The notes under the pieces: generated by a model
Database searches by the model: none
What the model was told of the DNA's origin: nothing
Seen by the model: only the letters and a program-made list of their open reading frames with translations
Source: Streptosporangium pseudovulgare
GTDB taxonomy: Bacteria > Actinomycetota > Actinomycetes > Streptosporangiales > Streptosporangiaceae
Assembly: GCF_014648055.1 (NCBI RefSeq)
Contig: NZ_BMQJ01000023.1
Coordinates: forward strand, 34,825-98,824
DNA: 64,000 bases
Direction of reading: 5' to 3'
Part shown: positions 33,190 through 42,148 of the stretch, one piece after another
Layout: each line of letters opens with the position of its first letter
Position numbering within the stretch: position 1 is the stretch's first letter
Program-made: the position numbers and the translations under genes

Positions 33190-34181
33190 ACGCCGCAGCG
33201 AAGCTCGGCGCCTACATGGCGGGCCTCGCCGTGGTCTTCGGCGGAGCGCTCGGGCTCGGCAACGTCGTCGGGCCGCTGGGCGGGGAGCCGGCGAAGCCGA
33301 GCCATGGCAGCGGTGGCCACGCCGTGGCGGCTCCGGCTCCACAGGTCACCGCAGGCCACGGAGAGCACGCTGCTCCCGCGCAACAGGTCGAGAACGATAC
33401 CCCCGGAGGGCTTCAAGTGTCCGAGAACGGCTACACCTTCACCCCGCTCACCACGGCGATCAAGCCGGGCGAGCCGACAGACCTCCGGTTCACCGTGACC
33501 GGCCCTGACGGCAAGGCGGTCACCGACTACCAGGTCCAGCACGACAAGAAGCTCCACTTCATCGTCGTCTCGCGTGACCTGGGCACCTTTCAGCATCTCC
33601 ACCCGGTCGAGGCCGGCGGCGGCGTCTGGTCGGTCAAGCTGACGCTGCCCGAGGCGGGGGCCTACCGGGCCTTCGCCGACTTCGCGCCGACCGGCGGTCA
33701 GGCCCTGACGCTCGGCGGCGACCTGCTCGTCGCGGGCGACTACACGCCCAAGGCGCTGCCCGCGGCCAGCCGTACGTCCGAGGTCGACGGCTACACCGTC
33801 ACCCTCGACGGCGAGCTGCTCCCCGGCAGGCAGAGCAAGCTGACCCTCAAGGTCAGCAAGGACGGAAAGCCGGTCACCGACCTGCAGCCCTACCTCGGGG
33901 CCTACGGGCACCTGGTGGCCCTGCGCGGCGGCGACCTGGCCTACCTCCACGTACACCCCGACGGCGAGCCCGGCGACGGCAGAACCCAGCCCGGTCCGGA
34001 GATCGTCTTCTACGCCGAAGTGCCCAGCCGCGGCGACTACCGGCTCTTCCTCGATTTCCAGCATGAGGGCAAGGTCCGGACAGCCGACTTCACCCTCGGA
34101 GCCGAGCAGGACCCCACCGTGGAGCCGAGCGCGGAGCCCACGCCCGGCTCCACCGGGCACGGCGCCGGCCACAAGCACTGA
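33186..34181 (+). CDS. Exported His-rich protein of the copper operon
   Basis: 331 residues. An N-terminal signal-anchor helix (GAYMAGLAVVFGGALGLGNVVG) is followed by a His-rich stretch (HGSGGHAV, GHGEHA), two beta-rich modules with histidine clusters (HDKKLHFIVV, FQHLHP; YGHLVALR, YLHVHP) and a His-rich tail (GHGAGHKH). Extracytoplasmic copper binding is likely. The conserved FQHLHP pattern occurs in proteins next to actinobacterial CopA genes. Translationally coupled to copZ. Confidence 0.8.
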   Translation: MNAAAKLGAYMAGLAVVFGGALGLGNVVGPLGGEPAKPSHGSGGHAVAAPAPQVTAGHGEHAAPAQQVENDTPGGLQVSENGYTFTPLTTAIKPGEPTDLRFTVTGPDGKAVTDYQVQHDKKLHFIVVSRDLGTFQHLHPVEAGGGVWSVKLTLPEAGAYRAFADFAPTGGQALTLGGDLLVAGDYTPKALPAASRTSEVDGYTVTLDGELLPGRQSKLTLKVSKDGKPVTDLQPYLGAYGHLVALRGGDLAYLHVHPDGEPGDGRTQPGPEIVFYAEVPSRGDYRLFLDFQHEGKVRTADFTLGAEQDPTVEPSAEPTPGSTGHGAGHKH

Positions 34182-34208
34182 CAGCAGGACGCACAGAAAG
34201 GAGCGGTG

Positions 34209-36440
34209 ATGTCTCCGCTTACCGATGACCAGCGCCAAGGCGCCATCGAGCTGTCCATTGGTGGCATGACCTGCGCGTCGTGCGCCAACCGGATCGAGCG
34301 CAAGCTGAACAGGCTGGACGGCGTCACCGCGACGGTCAACTACGCCACCGAGAAGGCGAAGGTGACCTTTCCCGAGGGCATCGACCCGCAGCAGTTGATC
34401 GCCACGGTGGAGTCGGCCGGCTACACCGCGGCTCTCCCGGCCCCGCCGAAGGCGGAGTCGGACCAGGAGGTCCAGGAGGTCCAGGAGCCGGAGAACGAGC
34501 TCCGTCCACTGCGCAACCGCCTGATCACGAGCCTGGTGCTGAGCGTTCCGGTGATCGCGATGGCGATGATCCCACCGCTGCAGTTCACCAACTGGCAGTG
34601 GTTGTCGCTGACGCTGGCCGCTCCGGTGGTGGTCTATGCGGGCTGGCCCTTCCACAGGGCCGCCTGGACCAACCTGCGGCATGGCGCGGCGACCATGGAC
34701 ACCCTGGTGTCCCTGGGCACGCTGGCCGCGCTCGGCTGGTCGCTGTGGGCTCTGTTCTTCGGTACGGCGGGCGTACCGGGTATGACGCACCCGTTCGAGT
34801 TCACGATCGCCCGCAGTGACGGCTCCGGCAACATCTATCTTGAGGCCGCCGCCGGTGTGACCGCGTTCATCTTGGCCGGACGCTACTTCGAGGCGCGATC
34901 CAAGCGCCGCGCGGGAGCGGCGTTGCGCGCCCTGCTCGAACTGGGCGCCAAGGAGGTCGAGCTCGTCGACGGCCGGCGGGTTCCCACCGACCAGCTCAAC
35001 GTCGGCGACCTCTTCCTGGTCCGCCCGGGCGAGAAGATCGCCACCGACGGTGTGATCGAGGAGGGTACCTCCGCCATCGACGCCTCCATGCTGACCGGCG
35101 AGTCGGTCCCGGTGGAGGTACGGCAGGGCGACCCCGTCACCGGCGCCACCGTCAACGCGGGCGGGAGGCTGATCGTCAAGGCCACCCGCGTCGGCTCCGA
35201 CACCCAGCTGGCCCAGATGGCCAAGCTGGTGGAGGATGCCCAGACCGGCAAGGCCCAGGTCCAGCGGCTGGCCGACCGCATCTCGGGCATCTTCGTCCCG
35301 ATCGTGATCGCTCTGGCGCTCGGCACCCTCGGCTTCTGGCTCGGCACCGGGTCCGGCGCGGCGGCGGCCTTCACGGCCGCGGTGGCCGTACTGATCATCG
35401 CCTGCCCCTGCGCGCTCGGCCTGGCGACGCCGACGGCCCTGCTGGTCGGCACCGGCCGGGGTGCTCAGATGGGCATCCTGATCAAGGGCCCGGAAGTGCT
35501 GGAGTCCACCCGCAGGATCGACACGATCGTCCTCGACAAGACCGGCACCGTGACCGAGGGCAAGATGACCCTCACCGACGTGCTCCTGGCCGAGGGCGAG
35601 GACCGCGACGAGGTCCTCAAGCTCGCCGGGGCCCTGGAGCACGCCTCCGAGCACCCGATCGCCCAGGCGATCGCCCGCGCCGCGCAGTCCACCGCCACGG
35701 TGGAGGACTTCGCCAACGTCGAGGGCCTCGGTGTGCAGGGCGTCGTGGACGGCCACGCCGTCCTGGTCGGCCGGCCCAAGCTGCTGGCCGAGTGGTCGCA
35801 GCACCTGCCCGTCGAGCTGGAGCGTGCCTTCCAGGAGGCCCAGGCGGCCGGCCGTACGGCTGTCGCGGTCGGCTGGGACGGCCAGGCCCGGGCCGTCCTC
35901 GTGGTGGCCGACGTGGTGAAGCCGACCAGCGAGGAGGCCATCCGGCGACTGCGGGCGCTCGGCCTCACCCCGGTGCTGCTCACCGGCGACAACGAGGCGG
36001 TCGCCAGGACCGTCGCGGCCGAGGTCGGCATCGACGAGGTGATCGCCGAGGTCCTGCCCAAGGACAAGGTGGACGTCGTCAAGAAGCTCCAGGCCGAGGG
36101 CAAGACGGTGGCGATGGTGGGTGACGGCGTCAACGATGCCGCCGCGCTCGCCCAGGCCGACCTCGGCCTGGCGATGGGCACCGGAACGGACGCGGCGATC
36201 GAGGCCTCGGATCTCACCCTGGTCCGCGGCGACCTTCGAGTGGCCGCGGACGCGATCCGGCTCTCCCGCCGGACGCTGGGCACCATCAAGGGCAACCTGT
36301 TCTGGGCCTTCGCCTACAACGTGGCCGCCCTGCCGCTCGCGGCGCTGGGCCTGCTCAACCCGATGATCGCGGGAGCGGCGATGGCCTTCTCCAGCGTCTT
36401 CGTGGTCACCAACAGCCTGCGCCTGCGCAGCTTCACGTAA
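34209..36440 (+). CDS. copA: Copper-exporting P1B-type ATPase CopA
   Basis: 743 residues. One N-terminal HMA domain (GMTCASC, Cys22 and Cys25), eight transmembrane helices, the ion site ACPCALG (near 399-401), the phosphorylation loop DKTGT (Asp near 443), SEHPIAQAI with the HP motif, and the hinge GDGVND (near 638). It exports Cu(I) from the cytoplasm. AAGGAG precedes ATG 34209; a GTG just upstream is less well placed. Last gene of the operon; a perfect hairpin follows. Confidence 0.97.
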   Translation: MSPLTDDQRQGAIELSIGGMTCASCANRIERKLNRLDGVTATVNYATEKAKVTFPEGIDPQQLIATVESAGYTAALPAPPKAESDQEVQEVQEPENELRPLRNRLITSLVLSVPVIAMAMIPPLQFTNWQWLSLTLAAPVVVYAGWPFHRAAWTNLRHGAATMDTLVSLGTLAALGWSLWALFFGTAGVPGMTHPFEFTIARSDGSGNIYLEAAAGVTAFILAGRYFEARSKRRAGAALRALLELGAKEVELVDGRRVPTDQLNVGDLFLVRPGEKIATDGVIEEGTSAIDASMLTGESVPVEVRQGDPVTGATVNAGGRLIVKATRVGSDTQLAQMAKLVEDAQTGKAQVQRLADRISGIFVPIVIALALGTLGFWLGTGSGAAAAFTAAVAVLIIACPCALGLATPTALLVGTGRGAQMGILIKGPEVLESTRRIDTIVLDKTGTVTEGKMTLTDVLLAEGEDRDEVLKLAGALEHASEHPIAQAIARAAQSTATVEDFANVEGLGVQGVVDGHAVLVGRPKLLAEWSQHLPVELERAFQEAQAAGRTAVAVGWDGQARAVLVVADVVKPTSEEAIRRLRALGLTPVLLTGDNEAVARTVAAEVGIDEVIAEVLPKDKVDVVKKLQAEGKTVAMVGDGVNDAAALAQADLGLAMGTGTDAAIEASDLTLVRGDLRVAADAIRLSRRTLGTIKGNLFWAFAYNVAALPLAALGLLNPMIAGAAMAFSSVFVVTNSLRLRSFT

Positions 36441-36447
36441 CAGGACG

Positions 36448-36490
36448 CCGGTGGCCGGTGGCCCGGGATTCCCGGGCCACCGGCCACCGG
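36448..36490 (+). terminator. Terminator of the copper operon
   Basis: A perfect 20-bp stem (36448-36467 with 36471-36490) and a 3-base loop, 8 bases after the copA stop. Confidence 0.85.
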
Positions 36491-36513
36491 ATTGCTCGAA
36501 AGGAGGGACGGAC

Positions 36514-36588
36514 ATGGTCGCGGTGTGGCTGCGCCGGACGATCCCCTGCCTCTCCACGGCTACCGAGTCCATCCCGCCCCTCCGATGA
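36514..36588 (+). CDS. Short ORF with strong ribosome binding site
   Basis: 24 codons (begins MVAVWLRRTIPCLS) after AAAGGAGGG at ideal spacing. It lies between the copA terminator and marC. The site resembles the csoR2 leader (GGAGGGAGCGGACATG). It could be a leader peptide for marC or the relic of a deleted gene. Confidence 0.3.
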   Translation: MVAVWLRRTIPCLSTATESIPPLR

Positions 36589-36631
36589 CTCCGGGGGCGG
36601 GGCGCATCAGACCCGCCCGTGGAGGCCCGTC

Positions 36632-37225
36632 ATGTCGGCCCTGTTCACGCAGGCCTTCGTCACCCTGCTCGTCATCTTCGACCCGCTTGCCGCCATCCCG
36701 GTGTTCCTCACCCTCACCCGGCACCAGAGCCCGTCCGGGCAGCGCAGAACAGCCCGGGTCTCGGTGCTCGTGGCCGCCGGGATCGTGACCGTCTTCGCCG
36801 TCGCCGGCAAGAGCCTGCTCGACGCACTCGGAATCTCTCTCCAGGCGCTCCAGGTGGCCGGCGGCGCGCTGCTCGCCCTGATCGCGCTCGACCTGCTCAA
36901 GGCGGACTGCGCCCGCGACCGCGCCGCGGCCGAGAGCGGTGGCGTGGCGTTCGTCCCGCTCGGCACGCCTCTGCTGGCCGGACCCGGCGCCATCGCGGCG
37001 ACCATGCTCTACATGGAGAAGGCCGGAAGCGCCCCCGCCGTGGTGGCGGTAGCCCTCGCCCTGGCTGCGGCACTGCTGCTGACCTGGCTGACCCTGCACT
37101 TCTCGCCCTTCATCGGGCGGCTGCTCAAGGACAACGGGCTCAACCTGGTCACCCGGATCATGGGGCTTCTGGCCGCGGCCATAGCCGTGGAGCTCATCGC
37201 CGGGGCGATCCTGCACTGGACCTGA
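36632..37225 (+). CDS. MarC family membrane protein
   Basis: 197 residues, six transmembrane helices, with the family start FVTLLVIFDPLAAIPVFLTLT and GPGAIAATMLYME. MarC/UPF0056 proteins have no settled function. ATG 36632 has GGAGG at 6 bases. It lies between two CsoR-controlled units but has no CsoR operator of its own; it may be read from an upstream promoter near 36490. Confidence 0.9.
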   Translation: MSALFTQAFVTLLVIFDPLAAIPVFLTLTRHQSPSGQRRTARVSVLVAAGIVTVFAVAGKSLLDALGISLQALQVAGGALLALIALDLLKADCARDRAAAESGGVAFVPLGTPLLAGPGAIAATMLYMEKAGSAPAVVAVALALAAALLLTWLTLHFSPFIGRLLKDNGLNLVTRIMGLLAAAIAVELIAGAILHWT

Positions 37226-37291
37226 GGCGATACGGCGGTCCGGCGCCGGAGGCCGCAAAGCCTCAGACATGACCCGATCCGTCGCCTTGTT

Positions 37292-37308
37292 ATACCCCCC
37301 TTGGGTAT
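37292..37308. promoter_or_regulatory. CsoR operator 1 of the MFS gene
   Basis: ATACCC-CCCTT-GGGTAT, a perfect 17-base CsoR-type palindrome, 58 bases before the MFS start. Confidence 0.8.
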
Positions 37309-37329
37309 GTTACGTTCCTTGCGCCTCAG

Positions 37330-37346
37330 ATACCCCCCTCGGGTAT
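37330..37346. promoter_or_regulatory. CsoR operator 2 of the MFS gene
   Basis: ATACCC-CCCTC-GGGTAT, a perfect site, 38 bases from operator 1 and 20 bases before the MFS start codon. Confidence 0.8.
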
Positions 37347-37365
37347 CAACTGAAAGGAGAACGTC

Positions 37366-38727
37366 GTGTCTACCGTTAATCCGCGTCGGTGGTGGGCGCT
37401 CATCGTGCTCGCCGCCGCGCAGTTCATGGTGATCATGGATACGTCCATCATCGGAGTGGCCCTGCCGGACATGCAGCGCGAGCTGGGCTTCACCGACAGC
37501 AGCCTGCAGTGGGTGTTCAACGCCTACGTCGTCGCCTTCGGCGGCCTGCTCCTGCTGGGCGGCAAGCTCTCCGATCTGCTCGGCGCCCGCAAGGTCTTCA
37601 CCACCGGCTGGGTCGTCCTGACCGCCGGCTCGGTCATCGCCGCGGCGGCGGGCACCGTGTGGGTGGAGATCCTGGGACGCGCCGTCCAGGGCGTCGGCGG
37701 AGCCCTCATCGCCCCCGCCGCGATGACGCTGCTGATGATGCTGTTCGGGCACAACCCGCGTGAGCTGGGCAAGGCCATGTCCCTGTACGGCGCCGCCGCA
37801 CCCGCGGGCGGTACGGCGGGCGTCTTCCTCGGCGGCGTGATCACCGAGTACCTGAGCTGGCCCTGGGTGTTCATCGTCTACATCCCGATCGGCCTGGCCA
37901 CGCTGGCCGCCGTCCCCGCGCTGCTGCCCAAGGCCGCGGGCAAGCGCGGGTCGGTCGACTGGCTCGGCGCGATCGCCGCGACCGCGGGCATCGCCCTCGC
38001 CGTCTACGCGATCGTCACCACCGACTGGCTCGCCGGAGTCGGCGCCGCCGTTCTCCTGGTCGCCTTCCTGCTCATCCAGCGCTCGGTCCGCGAGCCCCTC
38101 ATGCCGCTCGCCATCTGGAAGACCCCCGGCCTGGCCGCCGCCAACCTGGCCATGGCACTCCTGGGCGCCGCGTGGATCCCGATGTGGTACTTCCTCAACC
38201 TCTACCTGCAGAAGACCCTCGGTTACGGCTCCTTCGCGAGCGGCGCGGCGCTGCTGCCCATGACCATCGCCGTCATGATCTTCATGGTCGGCATCACCGC
38301 CAGGCTGCTCGGCCGCTTCGGCGCGAAGCCGCTCATCGTGCTGGGCCTGGGCGTCCTCGCCGTGGGGATCGCCGGTCTGAGCCTGGTCGGTGCGAACGGA
38401 TCGTTCGTCACCGATGTGCTGCCCGCGAGCCTGATCGCGGCGGTGGGCATGTCGTTGGCCTACATCCCCGCGATGATGTCGGCCATGTCCGGTGTGCGGC
38501 CCGAAGAGGCGGGCCTGGCCTCCGGCATCGTGAACACCACGTACAACGTGGGCTCCGCGCTCGGCCTGGCCGTGATGACGGCCATCGCCACCGGCCAGGA
38601 CTCCACCAACGCGGCCTTCGTCGGCGCGGCGGTGGTCGCGGCGATCGGCGCGGTCGCCACGGTGGCGTTCATGAGGCGGCCCAAGGCCGTCGCCCAGGAG
38701 GCGCAACAGCCGGCGACCCTTGCGTGA
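37366..38727 (+). CDS. DHA2-type MFS exporter under CsoR control
   Basis: 453 residues. DHA2/EmrB-QacA signatures are seen at the start (FMVIMDTSIIGVALPDMQREL, WVFNAYVVAFGGLLLLGGKLSD) and in ASGIVNTTYNVGSALG. Fourteen transmembrane helices are expected. GTG 37366 follows AAAGGAG. Two perfect CsoR operators in its promoter show copper-responsive expression. Such pumps usually export drugs, so the substrate may be a copper complex or metallophore (inference). The next gene, csoR2, starts 62 bases later. Confidence 0.9.
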   Translation: MSTVNPRRWWALIVLAAAQFMVIMDTSIIGVALPDMQRELGFTDSSLQWVFNAYVVAFGGLLLLGGKLSDLLGARKVFTTGWVVLTAGSVIAAAAGTVWVEILGRAVQGVGGALIAPAAMTLLMMLFGHNPRELGKAMSLYGAAAPAGGTAGVFLGGVITEYLSWPWVFIVYIPIGLATLAAVPALLPKAAGKRGSVDWLGAIAATAGIALAVYAIVTTDWLAGVGAAVLLVAFLLIQRSVREPLMPLAIWKTPGLAAANLAMALLGAAWIPMWYFLNLYLQKTLGYGSFASGAALLPMTIAVMIFMVGITARLLGRFGAKPLIVLGLGVLAVGIAGLSLVGANGSFVTDVLPASLIAAVGMSLAYIPAMMSAMSGVRPEEAGLASGIVNTTYNVGSALGLAVMTAIATGQDSTNAAFVGAAVVAAIGAVATVAFMRRPKAVAQEAQQPATLA

Positions 38728-38744
38728 GGAGAACCCACTCTCAG

Positions 38745-38761
38745 ATACCCCTAGGAGGTAC
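38745..38761. promoter_or_regulatory. CsoR-like operator before csoR2
   Basis: ATACCC-CTAGG-AGGTAC: the left half is perfect and the right half 4/6. It lies between the MFS stop and csoR2. Confidence 0.55.
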
Positions 38762-38789
38762 AGTGATGAGATAGGGGGAGGGAGCGGAC

Positions 38790-39071
38790 ATGGCTGGATA
38801 CGGCACCGCCAGACAAGACCATCTCCGGCGTCTGCGCCGGATCGAGGGTCAGACCCGTGGTCTGCAGCGCATGGTCGACGACGACAAGTACTGCATCGAC
38901 ATCCTGACCCAGGTGTCCGCGGTCACCAGCGCGCTCCAGTCGTTCGCCCTCTCCCTCCTGGAGGAGCACCTGGCCCACTGCGTGGCCGAGGCCACCAGAA
39001 ACGGCGGTCCCGAGGCCCAAGAGAAGATCAAGGAGGCCTCGGACGCCATCGGAAGACTTGTCCGTTCCTGA
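38790..39071 (+). CDS. csoR: Second CsoR-family copper repressor
   Basis: 93 residues, close paralogue of the csoR at 32684. Ligands Cys35, His60 and Cys64 are conserved. A strong GGAGGGAG lies before the ATG, and a CsoR-like operator lies 28 bases upstream. Two regulators with one operator type may tune copper thresholds. What follows is the eroded remains of a copZ-like operon rather than intact genes. Confidence 0.93.
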   Translation: MAGYGTARQDHLRRLRRIEGQTRGLQRMVDDDKYCIDILTQVSAVTSALQSFALSLLEEHLAHCVAEATRNGGPEAQEKIKEASDAIGRLVRS

Positions 39072-39084
39072 TTCTTCGAAGTAC

Positions 39085-39180
39085 ATCGAGAGAGTGCCGC
39101 CGCCTACGCCGTCAAGGGCGCACCGGGCCTGATCCGCCCCTTCGGTTCGTACATCGCCGGCCCCGTGGCGCAGAGCAGGA
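39085..39180 (+). pseudogene. Decayed copZ/secreted-protein remnant behind csoR2
   Basis: 39103-39120 encodes AAYAVKG, like the CopZ start (TATYTVKG). About 25 bases later FGSYIAGPVA resembles LGAYMAGLAV at the start of the exported copper protein at 33186. The order matches the first operon, but the CxxC motif and most of both genes are gone. Read as an old duplicate of csoR-copZ-secreted protein with an internal deletion. Confidence 0.4.
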
Positions 39181-39389
39181 GCACGAGAGCCGGAATGGCG
39201 TGGATCGCGACGGAAGGACTCCGCAGCCCGTCGAGATCCACGCCAGAGGCCGCCACCCCCGCCGGGTACCACATTCAGAGATCTTGAGACTCGGCTCCGT
39301 GGCGCGGTGCAGCGGCTTCGTCGTCGTCGTGTGACCTGTTCTCTGACGTACGATCCGGTCGTGTCGGTCGGGGCTGTGAGCATGACGGA

Positions 39390-39974
39390 ATGATCGCGAC
39401 CCCTGGTGACCATGCCTGGTTCTCCCACGAGCGCTTCCCCGAGCTGGCGGAGGCCTACTGCTTCACCTACGTCCACGGCCTGACACCCGGGCAACTGGTG
39501 GTCCGGCTCGGTGGCAGGCCAGAGGATTTCACGCCCATGACGCTTGGGGAGCTGATCGAGACTCGCCACGGGAACAGCTACGACACCGCGTTCCTCGGTG
39601 TCACGACCATGGGCGACTGGGTGTTCGCCGTTGAGCCCAACGGCGGGCTCGGCGTCGATGAAGAGATCATCACTTCGTTGTCGGCGGGAACCCGCCTCAT
39701 CTCCCATTTCCGCGACGTCGAAGGCGTCGAGTACTTCTACTGGAGCGAAGACGGAGAGATCCGGTTCTGCTTCATCGCCGATGAAGGGTACTCGGAAGAG
39801 GCACCGGAGGAGATCGTGGAGATCATGCAGCGGATCGGCGCCGACCGCGGACACCTCCACCCCAGCGACGGGCCGGCGTTCCTCCTGGCCGAGCATCTCA
39901 CCGGCATCACGCTGACACCGGAGCTGCTGGAGGGGTCCACCTACCTGTGCGGAGTCACCCCCGAACCGAGGTGA
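39390..39974 (+). CDS. DUF6461 domain-containing protein
   Basis: 194 residues. The pattern HAWFSHERFPELAEAYCFTYVHGLTP, then LVVRLGG and GDWVFAVEPNGG, is typical of DUF6461, a family with scattered, often clustered copies in actinomycetes. Function unknown; acidic and soluble. No evident ribosome binding site. A terminator follows. Confidence 0.8.
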   Translation: MIATPGDHAWFSHERFPELAEAYCFTYVHGLTPGQLVVRLGGRPEDFTPMTLGELIETRHGNSYDTAFLGVTTMGDWVFAVEPNGGLGVDEEIITSLSAGTRLISHFRDVEGVEYFYWSEDGEIRFCFIADEGYSEEAPEEIVEIMQRIGADRGHLHPSDGPAFLLAEHLTGITLTPELLEGSTYLCGVTPEPR

Positions 39975-39988
39975 GCAGGATCCATCGT

Positions 39989-40014
39989 CTGCGACCCCCT
40001 CGGGGCGGTCGCAG
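39989..40014 (+). terminator. Terminator after DUF6461 gene
   Basis: Stem CTGCGACC (39989-39996) with GGTCGCAG (40007-40014), extended outward by GATCCA/TGGATC (39979 and 40019). Confidence 0.7.
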
Positions 40015-40119
40015 CCGGTGGATCACGCCGCTGCGAGCTCCCGCAAGATTCACCGGGGGCGCCGTTCCGCGCGGACCCGCTGCACCAGGCCACCGGGATG
40101 AAAAAGCTTCACCGGAGGT

Positions 40120-40482
40120 TCAGACCGCGTAGACGGGGGCGAGGTCGACGAATATGCGGTAGTCGGTGATCAGGCCGTCGTCGCGGGTGTGCCAGATCGA
40201 CACGGCTACGGCGCTGGCGTCCTTGCCGTCGAGTCGCCGGTAGGTCACCTCGGTCTCGGCGATGACGTCGGCGTCCACCTGCCAGTTTCTGACGATCCGG
40301 TGCCGCAGGCCGCCGATGGTGGAGTAGAACGCCCGCAACCCGGCGACGATGGCCTCGCGTCCCGCCAGCGGTTCGGCGTTGCCGAACACCAGCGTGGCAT
40401 CTTCGGCCAGCAGCCGGGCGAACTCGTCGGGGTCGAACGAGTCGACCACCTGGAAAACGCGTCGTACCACGTCGTCGGTCAT
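40120..40482 (-). CDS. SnoaL-like nuclear transport factor 2 family protein
   Basis: 120 residues with the NTF2-fold pattern (VVDSFDPDEFARLLAEDATLVFGN, AIVAGLRAFYSTIGGLRHRI, SIWHTRDDGLITDYRIFVDLAPV). ATG 40482 is preceded by AAAGGGA. Substrate unknown. The upstream open frame is not protein-like. Confidence 0.85.
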   Translation of the reverse strand: MTDDVVRRVFQVVDSFDPDEFARLLAEDATLVFGNAEPLAGREAIVAGLRAFYSTIGGLRHRIVRNWQVDADVIAETEVTYRRLDGKDASAVAVSIWHTRDDGLITDYRIFVDLAPVYAV

Positions 40483-40825
40483 GCCGTCCCTTTCCCGCAC
40501 GGCCGGGAGCACTGGTGGGGACGATACGGGGCGAAGGACGGCGTACAACTATCGCCAGGGTGGGGATCCCGTCGCCGTACGAGCCGTATGACTCGTCGGA
40601 GTTCTCCGGACCTGCGCGCCGTGTCGCGGTCGGACAGGCGGTCGGTCGCATCCGGACGGGTGAACGCCGGTCAGCCTGCGCGACCCCGCCGCCGGAGCGC
40701 CGCGCCGAACGGGATCCGACGAGCTCGCCGGGAAGATCCGCTGCCTCGCCGGGGGAGCGACGGCTTCGGCCGCTCCCGCCCCGCGTCGGTCACGTCTCTT
40801 CGGCCTTCGGGCCGACCAGGGGAAG
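40483..40825. other. Intergenic, no gene recognised
   Basis: Holds the promoter side of the SnoaL-like gene and the 3' side of the PLP lyase. Open frames here are shadows. Nothing else seen. Confidence 0.4.
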
Positions 40826-42049
40826 TCAGGTCTGGAGATCCGGGATCCGGGACCTGATCGCCGAACGGTGCACGTGAGTACGGCGGTTCACGGACAGGGC
40901 GCGGTCCAGGTCGTCGATGAGGTCCACGGGGTTCTCCAGTCCGATGGACAGGCGGACCAGAGCCGGGGTGGGGCGGGCGTCGGAGGCCACCGGACGGTGG
41001 GTGAGCGCGCTCGGGTGCTGGATCAGGGAGTCGACGCCGCCCAGTGACACCGCGTGCGTGAACACCCGGACGGCTGAGGTGAGGCAGGCGGCCTGGTCGT
41101 AGCCGCCGCGCAACTCGATCGACAGCATCGCGCCGGTGCCGTTCATCTGCCGCCCGATCAGCGGATGGTCGTCGGCGGGATAGTGGAGGCGGGTCACGTC
41201 CGGACGGTCGGCGAGCCAGGCGGCGACGGCGCGCGCGTTCGCCTGCTGGGCGCGTACCCGCACCGGCAACGTCGCCAGCCCGCGATGCAGCAGGTAGGCG
41301 CCCAGCGGATGGAGCAGTGCGCCGGTGATCGCGCGTACCCGGCGCAGTGCCGCGGCGCGCTCCTGGTCGCAGGCGATCACACCCGCCACCACGTCGCCAT
41401 GCCCGCCCAGGTACTTGGTCGCGCTGTGCAGCGCCATCGCGGCACCGAACTCGAGCGGGTTCTGCAGCACGGGCGTCGCGAACGTGTTGTCCACCAGCAC
41501 CGGCACCCCGTCCGCCGCCGTCACGACGGAACGTATGTCGACCAGATCGAGCGTGGGGTTGGCGGGAGTCTCCAGCACGACCAGCGCGGTGTCGCGGCGG
41601 ATCGCCGCGGCCACCGCCGTGCCCGTGCCCTCGCAGAACGTCGTCTCGACGTCCAGCAGGCCCGATGCCAGCAGGTGATCGGTGCCGCCGTACAGGGGGC
41701 GGACGGCCACGACATGGCGTCGCCCGGTCTCCCGCGTCGCCGCCAGCACCGCCGCCGTCAGCGCCGCCATGCCGGAAGAGAAGGCGACCGCCGCCTCCGC
41801 GTGCTCCAACCTCGCCAATCCCGCCTCGAACCGCGCCACCGTCGGGTTCCACAGCCGTGCGTAGACCGCCGTTCCCTCCGGATGGCCACCGGAGGCCAAC
41901 GTCTCGTAGGCGTGTCCTCCGGTCTCGATGTCCGGCAGTGGGTTGGTCGAGGAGAGATCGATCGGAGGCGCATGCACCCCGAGATCCGCCAGATCCTCAC
42001 GCCCAGCGTGTACGGCGACGGTGTCGGGATGAAAAGAACGGGAGGTCAT
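40826..42049 (-). CDS. Cys/Met-metabolism PLP-dependent lyase (cystathionine/methionine gamma-lyase type)
   Basis: 407 residues. The PLP lysine is in SATKYLGGHGD (Lys near 212), with the upstream aspartate in VLVDNTFATPVLQNPLEFG and substrate-phosphate residues YARLWNPTVARFE and FSSGMAALTA. This family cleaves or builds C-S bonds of cystathionine, homocysteine or methionine; the exact reaction cannot be read from sequence. Divergent from an Lrp/AsnC regulator 99 bases away, which probably senses an amino acid to control it. Confidence 0.9.
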   Translation of the reverse strand: MTSRSFHPDTVAVHAGREDLADLGVHAPPIDLSSTNPLPDIETGGHAYETLASGGHPEGTAVYARLWNPTVARFEAGLARLEHAEAAVAFSSGMAALTAAVLAATRETGRRHVVAVRPLYGGTDHLLASGLLDVETTFCEGTGTAVAAAIRRDTALVVLETPANPTLDLVDIRSVVTAADGVPVLVDNTFATPVLQNPLEFGAAMALHSATKYLGGHGDVVAGVIACDQERAAALRRVRAITGALLHPLGAYLLHRGLATLPVRVRAQQANARAVAAWLADRPDVTRLHYPADDHPLIGRQMNGTGAMLSIELRGGYDQAACLTSAVRVFTHAVSLGGVDSLIQHPSALTHRPVASDARPTPALVRLSIGLENPVDLIDDLDRALSVNRRTHVHRSAIRSRIPDLQT

Positions 42050-42148
42050 GGCCCGACTGTCGGGGAATCGCCAATCATTCTCAAGATATGTTGCGGAAGA
42101 TGGCCTGTTTCCGGATAGTCGGTGCGGAATCCGTAAACAGGAGGGTCG

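Noticed and set aside
32994..36572. 1192-codon minus-strand frame over the copper operon
   Set aside because: Shadow; the plus strand encodes CopZ, the His-rich protein and CopA with intact motifs.
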